A stretch of DNA of 64,000 nt from Arthrobacter sp. UKPF54-2 (GCF_007858535.1 NZ_CP040174.1:2170001-2234000), one strand, 5' to 3'; positions 24,122 to 33,682 are shown, numbered from the stretch's first letter. Notes: generated by a model not told the origin, from the sequence alone. Program-made: numbers and translations.

Positions 24122-25405
24122 ATGACTGAGACCACCAGCGCAACCCTGCGTCATGCGGGCGGCGAGCTCGAGCTCCCCCGCATCAAGGTTGTTGAAGGGA
24201 ACGAAGGCTACGACGTTTCCAAGCTGCTGAAGCAGACCGGCGCCGTCGCCTTCGACCCCGGTTTCATGAACACCGCGGCCACCACCTCGGCCATCACGTA
24301 CATCGACGGCGACGCCGGCATCCTGCGCTACCGGGGCTACCCGATCGAGCAGCTCGCCCAGCACTCCAGCTTCCTGGAAGTCTCCTACCTGCTGATCTAC
24401 GGCAACCTGCCGACCCCGGCCGAGCTGGAGGCTTTTGACCAGCGGATCCGCCACCACACCCTGCTGCACGAGGAGCTCAAGGGCTTCTTCAGCGGCTTCC
24501 CGCGCGATGCCCACCCGATGCCGGTGCTGTCCTCCGCCGTGTCCGCGCTGTCCACGTTCTACCAGGATTCGCTGGACCCGTTCAACGCCGAGCAGGTTGA
24601 GGTCTCCACCTACCGGCTGCTGGCCAAGATGCCGGTCATCGCCGCCTACGCGCTGAAGAAGTCCGTCGGCCAGCCGATGCTGTACCCGGACAACTCCCAC
24701 AACCTCGTGGAGAACTTCCTGCGCCTGAGCTTCGGCCTCCCCGCCGAGCAGTACGAGGTGGACCCGGTGGTCGCCAAGGCCCTGGACCTGCTGCTGATCC
24801 TGCACGCGGACCACGAGCAGAACTGCTCCACCTCCACCGTGCGGCTGGTCGGCTCCTCCAACGCCAACCTCTTCGCCTCCGTCTCCGCGGGCATCAACGC
24901 CCTCTTCGGACCCGCCCACGGCGGCGCCAACGAGGCCGTCCTCAAGATGCTGCGCCAGATCCAGGCCGACGGCATCAAGCCCGAGGACTACATGGAGAAG
25001 GTTAAGAACAAGGAAGACGGCGTCCGCCTGATGGGCTTCGGGCACCGGGTCTACAAGAACTACGACCCGCGCGCCAAGATCGTCAAGGCCACGGCCCACG
25101 AGATCCTCAGCAAGCTCGGCGGCAACGACGAACTGCTGGAGATCGCGCTCCGCCTCGAAGAGAAGGCCCTGCAGGACGACTACTTCATCGAGCGCAAGCT
25201 CTACCCGAACGTGGACTTCTACACCGGCCTGATCTACAAGGCCATGGGCTTCCCGGAGAAGATGTTCACCGTGCTGTTCGCGATCGGCCGCCTGCCGGGC
25301 TGGATCGCCCAGTGGCGTGAAATGATCAGCGACCCGAACACCAAGATCGGCCGCCCGCGGCAGCTCTACACGGGTGAACCGGAACGGAACTACCCCGCCG
25401 TCTAA
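24122..25405 (+). CDS. gltA: Citrate synthase
   Basis: A 427-residue type II citrate synthase that condenses acetyl-CoA with oxaloacetate at entry to the TCA cycle. Motifs include LLILHADHEQNCSTSTVRLV, GPAHGGANEAVLKML, the MGFGHRVYKNYDPRA signature with its active-site His, and the catalytic Asp in NVDFYTG. The ATG has a GAGGAGA ribosome binding site. It is monocistronic, with a 231-bp upstream region carrying a CRP/GlxR-like site and a strong terminator behind it. Confidence 0.96.
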   Translation: MTETTSATLRHAGGELELPRIKVVEGNEGYDVSKLLKQTGAVAFDPGFMNTAATTSAITYIDGDAGILRYRGYPIEQLAQHSSFLEVSYLLIYGNLPTPAELEAFDQRIRHHTLLHEELKGFFSGFPRDAHPMPVLSSAVSALSTFYQDSLDPFNAEQVEVSTYRLLAKMPVIAAYALKKSVGQPMLYPDNSHNLVENFLRLSFGLPAEQYEVDPVVAKALDLLLILHADHEQNCSTSTVRLVGSSNANLFASVSAGINALFGPAHGGANEAVLKMLRQIQADGIKPEDYMEKVKNKEDGVRLMGFGHRVYKNYDPRAKIVKATAHEILSKLGGNDELLEIALRLEEKALQDDYFIERKLYPNVDFYTGLIYKAMGFPEKMFTVLFAIGRLPGWIAQWREMISDPNTKIGRPRQLYTGEPERNYPAV

Positions 25406-25419
25406 GGCACAGGCAAACC

Positions 25420-25467
25420 ACGACGCCGGCCGCCCACCTCGAGCACGAGGAGCGCGGCCGGCGTCGT
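25420..25467 (+). terminator. Terminator after citrate synthase
   Basis: Perfect 14-bp stem, arms ACGACGCCGGCCGC (25420-25433) and GCGGCCGGCGTCGT (25454-25467), 20-nt loop, followed by TCGTTGT. Confidence 0.75.
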
Positions 25468-25553
25468 TCGTTGTGCCGCATGTGGTGCTGGAGTTGCGCG
25501 TGTGAACGGCGTGGGAAATCCGCCAGCGGGCACGTCCGTGCTAAAAAGGGCTA

Positions 25554-26195
25554 ATGCCCAAATTTGTCGACGCTGCTTTGCGGCGCCAGGAAGTTGTTGA
25601 AGCCGTCTTCAGAATTGTCGCGGCAGACGGGCTCGAGCGGGCCTCCCTCCGCGAGGTCGCCGACGAAGCGGATCTGGCCGTGGGCTCCGTGCGGCACTAC
25701 TTTGCCAGCAGCGATGAACTCCTGGCCCACTCCTTCGGCGTTGTGGTGGACCGTATTGCCGGCCGGCTGGACACCGCGGAGGCGCGGCTGGCGGGAACCG
25801 CCCCCGGCACCAAGGAGCACCGCAGCGGCGTGTTAACCCTGCTGGGGGAACTGCTGCCGCTGGACGAGGAACGTGCCGTCGACGCCTGCGTCTGGATGGC
25901 CTTCAAAAACGCGGCCCGCACCAGGCCGTTCCTGGCCCCGGAGGCGGACCGCAGCCACCGTACGGTGGCCGCCGTCGTCGGCCGGTTGATGATGGACCTG
26001 GCGGCGGCCCGGGACGGCGACGCGGACGGGCCGGACCGGCAACAGCTCGTCACCGAGGCCGAGCGGCTGCTGGCCACTCTGGACGGGCTCACCATGCACG
26101 CCCTGCTGCAGCCGGAGTGGATGACGGCACAAATGTGCCACGATGTACTCGAAGCCCATCTGGCCAGCCTGGGCGGCCGCGGCACCAGCCATTAA
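25554..26195 (+). CDS. TetR family transcriptional regulator
   Basis: A 213-residue repressor. The helix-turn-helix is at about residues 20-55 (GLERASLREVADEADLAVGSVRHYF), followed by an all-helical C-terminal domain whose HPRT-like segments resemble BetI-type regulators. The ATG has AAAGGG three bases upstream. The next gene on the same strand is a hypothetical protein 58 bp downstream; no obvious transporter or enzyme target adjoins it, so the regulon is unknown. Confidence 0.83.
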   Translation: MPKFVDAALRRQEVVEAVFRIVAADGLERASLREVADEADLAVGSVRHYFASSDELLAHSFGVVVDRIAGRLDTAEARLAGTAPGTKEHRSGVLTLLGELLPLDEERAVDACVWMAFKNAARTRPFLAPEADRSHRTVAAVVGRLMMDLAAARDGDADGPDRQQLVTEAERLLATLDGLTMHALLQPEWMTAQMCHDVLEAHLASLGGRGTSH

Positions 26196-26253
26196 CGTGC
26201 GCAGCCTTCAGGAATAGACTGGAAAAGTACGTCTTGCCAAGGGAGGCAATCGG

Positions 26254-26865
26254 ATGCACCACACAGGCGGGCCCGGCTGGCGGATCACCATGGACACCTC
26301 CGGACCGCTGCTCATAGCACTGTACGTCCGAGACGCGGCCGGCCTCGAAGCCGTCGGCCATCCCGCACTCTGCCACGCGGCCCCGAAGATCCGTGCCTCG
26401 GACCATTCGCACCTGATCGACGAGGTGGGCGGCATCAGCGCCCTGAAGACCGAGTGGGAGGCCTGGTGGGCGCAGCTGCTGAAGGCCCATCCGGAGATGG
26501 AACCTGAGCTGGGCCCGCCCGGGTTCCGCGCCTTCGGGAACTCGCCGGCGCTGCGCCGGGTGCTGCAGGCGCACTTCGGGGCGGCCCTCAGCTGGGCCCG
26601 CGAACGCCGGGGGGAGTACCTGGCCCTGGAGGCCGAGCGCGACGCCAGCGGGGCCACCGGAGTGCTCGCCGACCTGGTGGAAGACCGGTTGCTGGAAGTC
26701 GGCCGGGCCGCACAGGATTTTGAGCTGACCATCATCGAGCTTCCGCTGGCCGAGCCGCGGGCCTGGTACTTGGAGCCGGACAAAATCATCATGAGCTCGG
26801 CGCTGCTCTCCGAGCCGGAGCTGTTCCGCAGCTACGTCCAGCCGGTGGTAGAACTGCTGGCCTGA
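26254..26865 (+). CDS. Hypothetical 203-residue protein
   Basis: I do not recognise the family. The ATG has a GGGAGG site seven bases upstream, so MHHTGGPGW is preferred over Met13. The protein is soluble, acidic, rich in Trp near residues 69-76 (EWEAWWAQLL), and has a late helical segment with YLALEAERDASG. It follows the TetR gene on the same strand and ends 16 bp from a convergent exported protein gene. No signal peptide or membrane segment is visible. Confidence 0.7.
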   Translation: MHHTGGPGWRITMDTSGPLLIALYVRDAAGLEAVGHPALCHAAPKIRASDHSHLIDEVGGISALKTEWEAWWAQLLKAHPEMEPELGPPGFRAFGNSPALRRVLQAHFGAALSWARERRGEYLALEAERDASGATGVLADLVEDRLLEVGRAAQDFELTIIELPLAEPRAWYLEPDKIIMSSALLSEPELFRSYVQPVVELLA

Positions 26866-26881
26866 AGCCGGCAGCGTCCGC

Positions 26882-27733
26882 CTACGGTGGGGGTTCCCCG
26901 GCGACCGTGATGGCCACCTGCCCCGCCGGAGCGTCCGCGGCCTGCCATCCGTTGTGGGACGCCCGGTCCCAGCTCCGCCCGTCCACCCTGACCTCGGTGA
27001 TCGAGAGTGCCTTGGCGTTGGCCACCGCCCACTGCGCGACCGCCCACCCCCGGGTGTCCTGCGCCTGCACCGTGACCGTCCGCCCGGCCGCAGTCGCCGG
27101 GATGGCTCCGAAAGACGCTGCCAGGTGCTGCTGGAGCAGCCCGGCGTCCCCGGCCTCGTCCGGGCTGCGCAGCGAGCAGTCGAGGCCCTGCGACGTGTGG
27201 CCGGTCAGGGCGGAGGCGAAGGCCCGGGCCATTCCCTCGTGCTGGGCGTAGGCGCCGGGATAAGCCGAGCGCTGGACTTTCTGGGCCGCCTCGGTGATGG
27301 GGATGACCTCGTACCCCGGGACCTTCACCAGCGCATCGTAGAAGGCGTTGGTGGCGTGGTACGGGTCCATCACCTCCTCCTCCGTGCCCCAGCCCTGGGA
27401 GGGCCGCTGCTGGAACAGCCCCCGCGAGTCCGGGCCGGCCTGGTCGCCATGGCCGATGTTGCGCAGCTTCGACTCCTGCATGGAGGTGGCCAGCGCGATG
27501 CTGGCAGCGCGGGCGGGCAACCCGCGCTGGACCGCGGTGGCACCGATAAGGGCGGCGTTGGCTGCCTGGTCGGTGGCGAGATCGTCGCCGCCGGAACCTT
27601 CCGCGGTGCAGCGCTCGGTAATCAGGGTCTCGGAGCGCCGCAGGAATTCCACTGCCGTATAGACGGCGCCTGCCACCATGGCCAAGGCCAGCAACAGCAC
27701 GATCCGACGGCGCCAGCCACCTCTACGTGCCAC
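26882..27733 (-). CDS. Exported lysozyme-like/transglycosylase-like protein
   Basis: A 283-residue protein with an N-terminal Arg-rich start and one membrane segment (about residues 10-27), then an extracellular domain. MQESKLRNIGHGD, DSRGLFQQRPSQGWGT and the YHATNAFYDALV segment are typical of lysozyme-fold muralytic-like proteins in actinobacteria, where the Glu in QESKLRN occupies the catalytic position. The C-terminal third (about 200-275) is a small beta-rich domain with TVQAQDTRGWAVAQWAVANA. It probably acts at the cell wall. Activity has not been shown for this type to my knowledge. Confidence 0.72.
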   Translation of the reverse strand: MARRGGWRRRIVLLLALAMVAGAVYTAVEFLRRSETLITERCTAEGSGGDDLATDQAANAALIGATAVQRGLPARAASIALATSMQESKLRNIGHGDQAGPDSRGLFQQRPSQGWGTEEEVMDPYHATNAFYDALVKVPGYEVIPITEAAQKVQRSAYPGAYAQHEGMARAFASALTGHTSQGLDCSLRSPDEAGDAGLLQQHLAASFGAIPATAAGRTVTVQAQDTRGWAVAQWAVANAKALSITEVRVDGRSWDRASHNGWQAADAPAGQVAITVAGEPPP

Positions 27734-27799
27734 GTAAAAACTCCCTCGGGCCCTTTCCGGGCCGGTCCAGTCTGCCGCCGGTCTCTGACCGGCGGGTGC

Positions 27800-28810
27800 C
27801 TAGTTGGCGTGCAGAGCCTCGTTGAGCTCGACGGTCTGCCCCTTGCGCGGCAGGACTTCGACCTCGCCGCTGGAGGAGTTGCGGCGGAAGAGCAGGTTCG
27901 GGACGCCGGAGAGTTCCACGGCCTTGACGATCCGGCTGGTGTCCTCGCCGTCGGCGTCCTTCTGCCCGACCACACGCACCCGGGTGCCGGCCGTGACGTA
28001 GAGGCCGGCCTCGACGACGCAGTCGTCGCCGATGCTGATGCCCACCCCGGAGTTGGCGCCGAGCAGCACACGTTCGCCCAGGGAGATCTTTTCCTTGCCG
28101 CCGCCGGAGAGGGTCCCCATGATGGAGGCGCCGCCGCCGACGTCGGAACCGTCACCGGCCACCACACCGGCGGAGATCCGGCCCTCGACCATGGAGGTAC
28201 CCAGGGTGCCGGCGTTGAAGTTCACGAAGCCCTCGTGCATCACGGTGGTGCCTTCGGCGAGGTGCGCACCGAGGCGGACCCGATCGGCGTCGGCGATCCG
28301 GACGCCGGAGGGGATGACGTAGTCGACCATCCGCGGGAACTTGTCCACGCCGTAGACGGTCACGGCACCGCGGCGGCGCAGCCGCGCGCGGGTCAGTTCG
28401 AAGTCCTCGACGGCGGCAGGGCCGAAGTTGGTCCACACGACGTTGGGCAGCTTGCCGAAAATGCCGTCCAGGTTGATGCTGTTCGGGCGCACGAGGCGGT
28501 GCGAGAGCAGGTGCAGGCGCAGGTAGGCATCCGCGGTGTCGGCCGGGGCCTCTTCGAGGTGGGCCTGGACGAAGACGACTTTCTGCTCGGTGCCGCGGTC
28601 CGCGTCGTCGCCGGCCGCGGCGATCTCCAGCAGGGACTGGTCAGCGTTGGCCACGTCCCGCAGGCTCTCCGCCGCGGTCCCGAGCGCCGGCGCCGGGAAC
28701 CAGACGTCCAGCACGGTGGCCTCACCGTTGCGGGTGGCGATGGTCGCGATGCCGTAGCCGTAGGCGGAGCGGGAGTCGTCGGGCACGGCGGCAGAAACGG
28801 TTTCAGTCAT
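27800..28810 (-). CDS. dapD: 2,3,4,5-tetrahydropyridine-2,6-dicarboxylate N-succinyltransferase DapD (actinobacterial type)
   Basis: A 336-residue trimeric acyltransferase that succinylates tetrahydrodipicolinate using succinyl-CoA. Residues about 170-270 form the left-handed beta helix of hexapeptide repeats (VRLGAHLAEGTTVMHEGFVN, GRISAGVVAGDGSDVGGGAS, LLGANSGVGISIGDDCVVEAG). The start MTETVSAAV at 28810 is chosen because a TAGACT box lies seven bases upstream and the reading frame before it is not conserved-looking. It is divergent from dapE, 85 bp apart, as in Mycobacterium (Rv1201c/Rv1202). Confidence 0.94.
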   Translation of the reverse strand: MTETVSAAVPDDSRSAYGYGIATIATRNGEATVLDVWFPAPALGTAAESLRDVANADQSLLEIAAAGDDADRGTEQKVVFVQAHLEEAPADTADAYLRLHLLSHRLVRPNSINLDGIFGKLPNVVWTNFGPAAVEDFELTRARLRRRGAVTVYGVDKFPRMVDYVIPSGVRIADADRVRLGAHLAEGTTVMHEGFVNFNAGTLGTSMVEGRISAGVVAGDGSDVGGGASIMGTLSGGGKEKISLGERVLLGANSGVGISIGDDCVVEAGLYVTAGTRVRVVGQKDADGEDTSRIVKAVELSGVPNLLFRRNSSSGEVEVLPRKGQTVELNEALHAN

Positions 28811-28817
28811 GGCCCCA

Positions 28818-28823
28818 AGTCTA
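28818..28823 (-). promoter_or_regulatory. Putative -10 box, leaderless dapD promoter
   Basis: TAGACT on the minus strand, seven bases before the dapD ATG. Confidence 0.5.
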
Positions 28824-28883
28824 TAGACGGCCCCCGCGCTCCCCGAAACCGGTGACGGCCCGGGGCGGGGGCGGGAGGGCATA

Positions 28884-28889
28884 TACAGT
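28884..28889 (+). promoter_or_regulatory. Putative -10 box, leaderless dapE promoter
   Basis: TACAGT (within TATACAGT), then six bases, then the dapE GTG. It is about 60 bp from the divergent dapD box. Confidence 0.5.
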
Positions 28890-28895
28890 GGAACG

Positions 28896-30020
28896 GTGAC
28901 TGAGCATACTGCCCCCGCCCGCCTGGACCTGCGCCAGGACGTTGCCCTGCTGACCGCGGACATCATCGACATCTTCAGCGTCTCGGGGGAGGAGGGCCGG
29001 CTCGCCGACGCCGTCGAGCACGCGCTCCGTGCCATCCCGCAGCTGGAGCTGGTCCGCGACGGCGACGCGATGATCGCCCGCACCAGCCTGGGCCGTACCG
29101 AGCGGGTCATCCTCGCCGGGCACCTGGACACCGTCCCGCTGCCGAGCACCGAGGGCGCACTGGGCACCGTCCCGTCCTACTGGCCCTCCGGGGCTCCGGG
29201 GGAGGGCATCCTGTACGGGCGCGGGGCCACCGACATGAAGAGCGGCGTCGCGGTGCAGCTCGCCCTCGCGGCCGGCCTGTTCGACGGCGGTGCGGAGCCG
29301 GACAAGGACGTGACGTTCGTCTTCTATGACCACGAGGAAGTCGAGGGCGTCAAGAGCGGGCTCGGCCGGCTGGTCCGCAACCACGGGGCGCTGCTGGAGG
29401 GCGACTTCGCGATTCTGCTCGAACCCACAGACGGCACGGTGGAGGGCGGCTGCAACGGCACGATCCGGTTCGAGGCGACCACCCTCGGCGAGGCCGCCCA
29501 CTCGGCGCGGGCCTGGATGGGCAGCAACGCCATCCACGCCGCGGCCCCGATCCTGGACCGGCTGGCCGCCTACGAACCGCGGACCGTCACCGTCGACGGC
29601 CTCGACTACCGCGAGAGCCTGAATGCGGTGAAGATCCACGGCGGCACCGCCGGAAACGTCATCCCGGACCGCTGCGTGGTGGAGATCAATTACCGGTTCG
29701 CCCCGGACAAGTCCATGGCGCAGGCGGAGGAACACGTCCGCGAACTGCTGGCCGGCTTCGACCTTGTCCGCACCGACGGCGCCGCCGGGGCCCGCCCCGG
29801 CCTGAACCACCCCGCCGCAGCCTCCTTCGTGGCCGCCGTCGGGGCCGAGCCGAAGCCCAAGTACGGCTGGACCGACGTCGCCCGTTTCAGCGAACTCGGC
29901 GTCCCCGCCGTGAATTTCGGCCCGGGCGATGCACTGCTGGCCCACAAGGACGATGAACACGTCGACGCCGAGGCGATCCGGGTGTGCCTGCGGGCCCTGC
30001 GGAGCTGGCTGGGCGTGTAG
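28896..30020 (+). CDS. dapE: Succinyl-diaminopimelate desuccinylase DapE
   Basis: A 374-residue M20-family zinc amidohydrolase that releases succinate to give LL-diaminopimelate, the step after DapC. Metal ligands are visible: GHLDTVP (His76, Asp78), GRGATDMKSG with the bridging Asp113, and DHEEVEG with the general base Glu and a metal Glu at 147/148. The central dimerisation domain includes the conserved GEAAHSARAWMGSNAIH. It starts at GTG without a ribosome binding site. An AAGGCCCC minisatellite begins nine bases after its stop. Confidence 0.95.
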   Translation: MTEHTAPARLDLRQDVALLTADIIDIFSVSGEEGRLADAVEHALRAIPQLELVRDGDAMIARTSLGRTERVILAGHLDTVPLPSTEGALGTVPSYWPSGAPGEGILYGRGATDMKSGVAVQLALAAGLFDGGAEPDKDVTFVFYDHEEVEGVKSGLGRLVRNHGALLEGDFAILLEPTDGTVEGGCNGTIRFEATTLGEAAHSARAWMGSNAIHAAAPILDRLAAYEPRTVTVDGLDYRESLNAVKIHGGTAGNVIPDRCVVEINYRFAPDKSMAQAEEHVRELLAGFDLVRTDGAAGARPGLNHPAAASFVAAVGAEPKPKYGWTDVARFSELGVPAVNFGPGDALLAHKDDEHVDAEAIRVCLRALRSWLGV

Positions 30021-30029
30021 CCGTCCGCC

Positions 30030-30141
30030 AAGGCCCCAAGGCCCCAAGGCCCCAAGGCCCCAAGGCCCCAAGGCCCCAAGGCCCCAAGGCCCCAAGGCCC
30101 CAAGGCCCCAAGGCCCCAAGGCCCCAGGGCCCCAGGGCCCC
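30030..30141. repeat. AAGGCCCC octanucleotide minisatellite, 12 units plus 2 variants
   Basis: Twelve perfect head-to-tail copies of AAGGCCCC (30030-30125), then two copies of AGGGCCCC (30126-30141). The unit length is not a multiple of three, and the tract is outside the coding sequence, between the dapE stop and the shared terminator. Copy number is likely to vary between strains. Confidence 0.95.
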
Positions 30142-30161
30142 CGGGGACGCGTTAAACGGTG

Positions 30162-30194
30162 AAGGTCCGGAACCCCGGCGGGGTTCCGGACCTT
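30162..30194. terminator. Bidirectional terminator between dapE and gluD
   Basis: Perfect 15-bp stem, AAGGTCCGGAACCCC (30162-30176), loop GGC, GGGGTTCCGGACCTT (30180-30194). The genes on either side converge on it. Confidence 0.88.
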
Positions 30195-30223
30195 TATCCG
30201 TTGGGGCGCTCTGCCCGTGCGGC

Positions 30224-31060
30224 CTACTTGGCCGGGGCGGTGCCCGCCACCGGCACGTGGGCCATGCCGCCGGCGGCCTTCTTGGAGCCGCGCTTCTCGA
30301 TCCAGATCGCGATGCGGGACACCGCCAGGTTGATCGCGATGTAGATCGCCGCGGCCACGAAGAATACCGGGAACAGGAACTGGGGACCCAGGAAGTCGGC
30401 CATGACCTGGACGGCGCGGAGCAGCTCGCCGTAGGCCACGATGTAGCCGAGCGAGGTGTCCTTGAGGAGCACCACCAGCTGAGCCACGAGCGAGGGCAGC
30501 ATCCGGCGGATGGCCTGCGGCAGCTCGATGGTCAGCCGCGACTGGAAGCTCGTCAGGCCGATGGCGAGGCCGGCCTCACGCTGTCCCTTGGGCAGCGACT
30601 GGATGCCGGCGCGGATGATCTCGGCGAAGATGGCCGAGTTGTACAGGACCAGGCCTGCCACCACGGCGATGAAGGAGCTAGTCGCGAAGACGAGCAGCAC
30701 AAACAGCATCATCAAGACCACCGGCATGCCGCGCAGGAACTCCAGCACAATCCGGGTGGGGATGCGGATCCAGGCGAGGTCGGAGATCCGCATTAGGCAC
30801 AGCAGCAGGCCCAGCGGGAAGGCGATGACAGCCGAGACCGCGGCGGCGCTGAGGGTGGCGCCGATGCCGTTGGCGATCAGCGTCCAGACGTCGGCCTGGC
30901 CGAAGATGGCCCAGCGGCGGCCCTCGAAAATGCCCTGCTGGGCGAGGGTCATGACGGCCAGCACCACGAGGGCGCCGATCACGATCACGCCGATGATCGA
31001 GCCGATGAGGGAAACGCGGCGGGCCTTGGGACCCGGGACGTCGTAGAGAACGGAGCTCAT
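30224..31060 (-). CDS. gluD: Glutamate ABC transporter permease GluD
   Basis: A 278-residue polar amino acid permease (HisM/GltK family). After a 20-residue cytoplasmic start come about five membrane segments; the ATPase-contact loop is SLPKGQREAGLAIGLTSFQS, and LPQAIRRMLPSLVAQLVVLLKDTSLG is the family signature. It overlaps gluC by four bases. It is last in the gluA-gluB-gluC-gluD operon, the same order as in Corynebacterium glutamicum. Confidence 0.92.
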   Translation of the reverse strand: MSSVLYDVPGPKARRVSLIGSIIGVIVIGALVVLAVMTLAQQGIFEGRRWAIFGQADVWTLIANGIGATLSAAAVSAVIAFPLGLLLCLMRISDLAWIRIPTRIVLEFLRGMPVVLMMLFVLLVFATSSFIAVVAGLVLYNSAIFAEIIRAGIQSLPKGQREAGLAIGLTSFQSRLTIELPQAIRRMLPSLVAQLVVLLKDTSLGYIVAYGELLRAVQVMADFLGPQFLFPVFFVAAAIYIAINLAVSRIAIWIEKRGSKKAAGGMAHVPVAGTAPAK

Positions 31061-31707
31061 CGTGCGATCGCCACCTTTCGTTCAACCACGTTGGCGAGGT
31101 AGCCAAGCGGGACGGTAATCAGCAGGTAGAAGAACGCGACGCCGACCAGGACCCACATCACGGCGTCGCCGTGGTCGTTGGCCAGCTGCTTGCCGTAGCC
31201 GAAGAGTTCCAGCACGTAGAACGCGCCGGCGACAGAGGAGTTCTTCACCAGGGCGATCAGGATGTTGATCAGCGGCGGGATCACTGTGCGCACGGCCTGC
31301 GGAAGGATAATCAGGGAAAGCACCTGGCTGAACTTCATGCCGATGCTGCGGGCGGCCTCGGCCTGGCCGACCGGGACGCTGTTGACGCCGGAGCGTACGG
31401 CCTCGGCGATGAAGGCCGAGGTGTAGGCGCTCAGTGCGATAATGGCGGCGACTTCGAACTGCTGGAACGTAACGCCCAGGCGGGGCAGCACCACGGCGGC
31501 GAAGAAGAAGGCGATGGTCAACGGGGTGTTCCGGACCACCTCCACGTAGGCCATGCTGAAGCCGCGCAGCGCCGCGATGGGGGAGACCCGGGCGGCGGCG
31601 AGCAGGGTGCCGAAAATGAGGGCGAAGATTCCCGAGACCACTGCCAGGAAGAGGGTTCTGAGAAAGCCGTCCCAGTACTGGGGCAGGCTTTCAATGATGA
31701 CGTCCAT
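31057..31707 (-). CDS. gluC: Glutamate ABC transporter permease GluC
   Basis: A 216-residue permease with about four or five membrane segments. Family motifs are the post-TM loop YVEVVRNTPLTIAFFF, GVNSVPVGQAEAARSIGMKFSQV for ATPase contact, and ILPQAVRTVIPPLINILIALVKNSSVAG. It works with GluD as a heterodimeric channel. It follows gluB by 100 bp, with a strong hairpin between them. Confidence 0.92.
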   Translation of the reverse strand: MDVIIESLPQYWDGFLRTLFLAVVSGIFALIFGTLLAAARVSPIAALRGFSMAYVEVVRNTPLTIAFFFAAVVLPRLGVTFQQFEVAAIIALSAYTSAFIAEAVRSGVNSVPVGQAEAARSIGMKFSQVLSLIILPQAVRTVIPPLINILIALVKNSSVAGAFYVLELFGYGKQLANDHGDAVMWVLVGVAFFYLLITVPLGYLANVVERKVAIAR

Positions 31708-31751
31708 AAGTTCCTTCAGCTGCGTTGAGGGGATTCAAGCGTTAGCAGGGG

Positions 31752-31801
31752 TGTGGCGGCCGCCGGGGCGCGCAAGTCGCTTCGCTCCGGCGACCGCCAC
31801 A
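31752..31801 (-). terminator. Intergenic stem-loop between gluB and gluC
   Basis: Arms at 31752-31766 and 31787-31801 form a 15-bp stem with one G-T pair and a 20-nt loop. It has no T tract. A hairpin at this position probably raises binding-protein mRNA relative to permease mRNA. Confidence 0.6.
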
Positions 31802-31807
31802 GCCGGC

Positions 31808-32689
31808 TTAGTAGCGGTTGATGGCGGGGAGCTTCGGGGCCGTCTTGATGACGGCGCCGGCGGTAGCTTCCCAGGCCTTCTTGTAGGAACCGTCCTTGTC
31901 GAAGGCTTCGAGCTGGTCGTTGATCCAGCTGCGGAAGACCTTGTCGTCCTTCTTCAGGCCGATGCCATAAGGCTCCTTGGTGAAGGTCTCGTCGGAGGCG
32001 AGCTTGAAGGCATCCGGCTCCTTGTTGACAAACCCGGCGAGGATGACGTTGTCGGTGGTGATAGCTTCGACCTGCTTGTTGCGCAGCGGCTCAAGGCAGG
32101 CGGAGTACGTCGCGGCCGGGACCAGGACTGCTCCGTACTTCTCCACGATGGTGGAGGCGGGGGTGGAGCCGGTCACGGAGCAGACGTTCTTGCCCTTGAC
32201 GTCTTCGGGCTTGGTGATGGAGTTGTTGTCCTTGTTCACCATCAGGGCCTGGCCTGCCTCGTAGTACGGGCCGGCGAAGTCGACTTCGGTCTTGCGCTTG
32301 TCGTTGATCGTGTAGGTGGCGACGATGATGTCGACCTTGCCCTGCTTGATGAACTGCTCGCGGTTGGCGGAAACCGTCTCAACCCACTCGATTTTGTCAG
32401 CGGAGATGCCGAGCTTGGCGGCGATCAGCTTGCCGATCTCGACGTCGAAGCCCACCGGCTTGCCGTCGAGGCCCTTCTGGCCGAACAGCGGCTGGTCAAA
32501 CTTGGTGCCGATGGTGATTTTGCCGGCGGACGAAAGCTTTGCCATGGTGCTGTCGGCGGCGAAGCTCGGCTTCTCGGCTACGGGCGGATTGGTAGTGGAG
32601 GAGCTGCCGCCGCAGGCGCTCAGGCTCAGGGCCAGAGCTGCGGATGCGGCAACCAGAAGGGATTTCCTTCGGGTCAAAAATGCCATCAT
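31808..32689 (-). CDS. gluB: Glutamate-binding lipoprotein GluB
   Basis: A 293-residue family 3 solute-binding protein. The start at 32689 follows AAAGGA at correct spacing and gives the signal MMAFLTRRKSLLVAASAALA ending LSAC with the lipidated Cys26; longer frames upstream lack a site. The mature part has GKITIGTKFDQPLFGQKGLD, VGFDVEIGKLIAAKLGIS and IDIIVATYTIND-like segments that line the amino acid pocket. It captures glutamate (by gene order and similarity) outside the membrane for GluC/GluD. Confidence 0.92.
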   Translation of the reverse strand: MMAFLTRRKSLLVAASAALALSLSACGGSSSTTNPPVAEKPSFAADSTMAKLSSAGKITIGTKFDQPLFGQKGLDGKPVGFDVEIGKLIAAKLGISADKIEWVETVSANREQFIKQGKVDIIVATYTINDKRKTEVDFAGPYYEAGQALMVNKDNNSITKPEDVKGKNVCSVTGSTPASTIVEKYGAVLVPAATYSACLEPLRNKQVEAITTDNVILAGFVNKEPDAFKLASDETFTKEPYGIGLKKDDKVFRSWINDQLEAFDKDGSYKKAWEATAGAVIKTAPKLPAINRY

Positions 32690-32776
32690 GACATTCCTTT
32701 CATTGGACGGCCGCCTCACGGCGGCCCGGGTGCGAACTCTGCGGATGTTTGGTGGTGGTCTGGCGAAGCGGAACGG

Positions 32777-33532
<756 letters not shown>

Positions 33533-33538
33533 AAGAAG

Positions 33539-33544
33539 AATCTA
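33539..33544 (-). promoter_or_regulatory. Putative -10 box, leaderless gluA promoter
   Basis: TAGATT on the minus strand followed by CTTCTT and the gluA ATG. It would drive the gluABCD operon. Confidence 0.5.
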
Positions 33545-33682
33545 GCGAACATTAGCCGGATATGACCGCAATCACTCCTAGTTGGTGCACATCGTGACCC
33601 AAGAGATACCCGCAGGTCAGGGTCCCGCCACACCCTCCGGCGGGCAAGGACGCGCCGGACCGCCGGGCCCGGCGATCCGCGC

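Noticed and set aside
28811..29167. Longer dapD starting inside dapE
   Set aside because: It would overlap dapE antisense; the ATG at 28810 has a -10 box at leaderless distance and gives the standard length.
28821..30119. Long antisense frame through dapE and the octamer tract giving a GALGPWGL repeat
   Set aside because: It lies opposite a clear dapE gene; an 8-bp unit keeps all frames open, so the repeat peptide carries no coding evidence.
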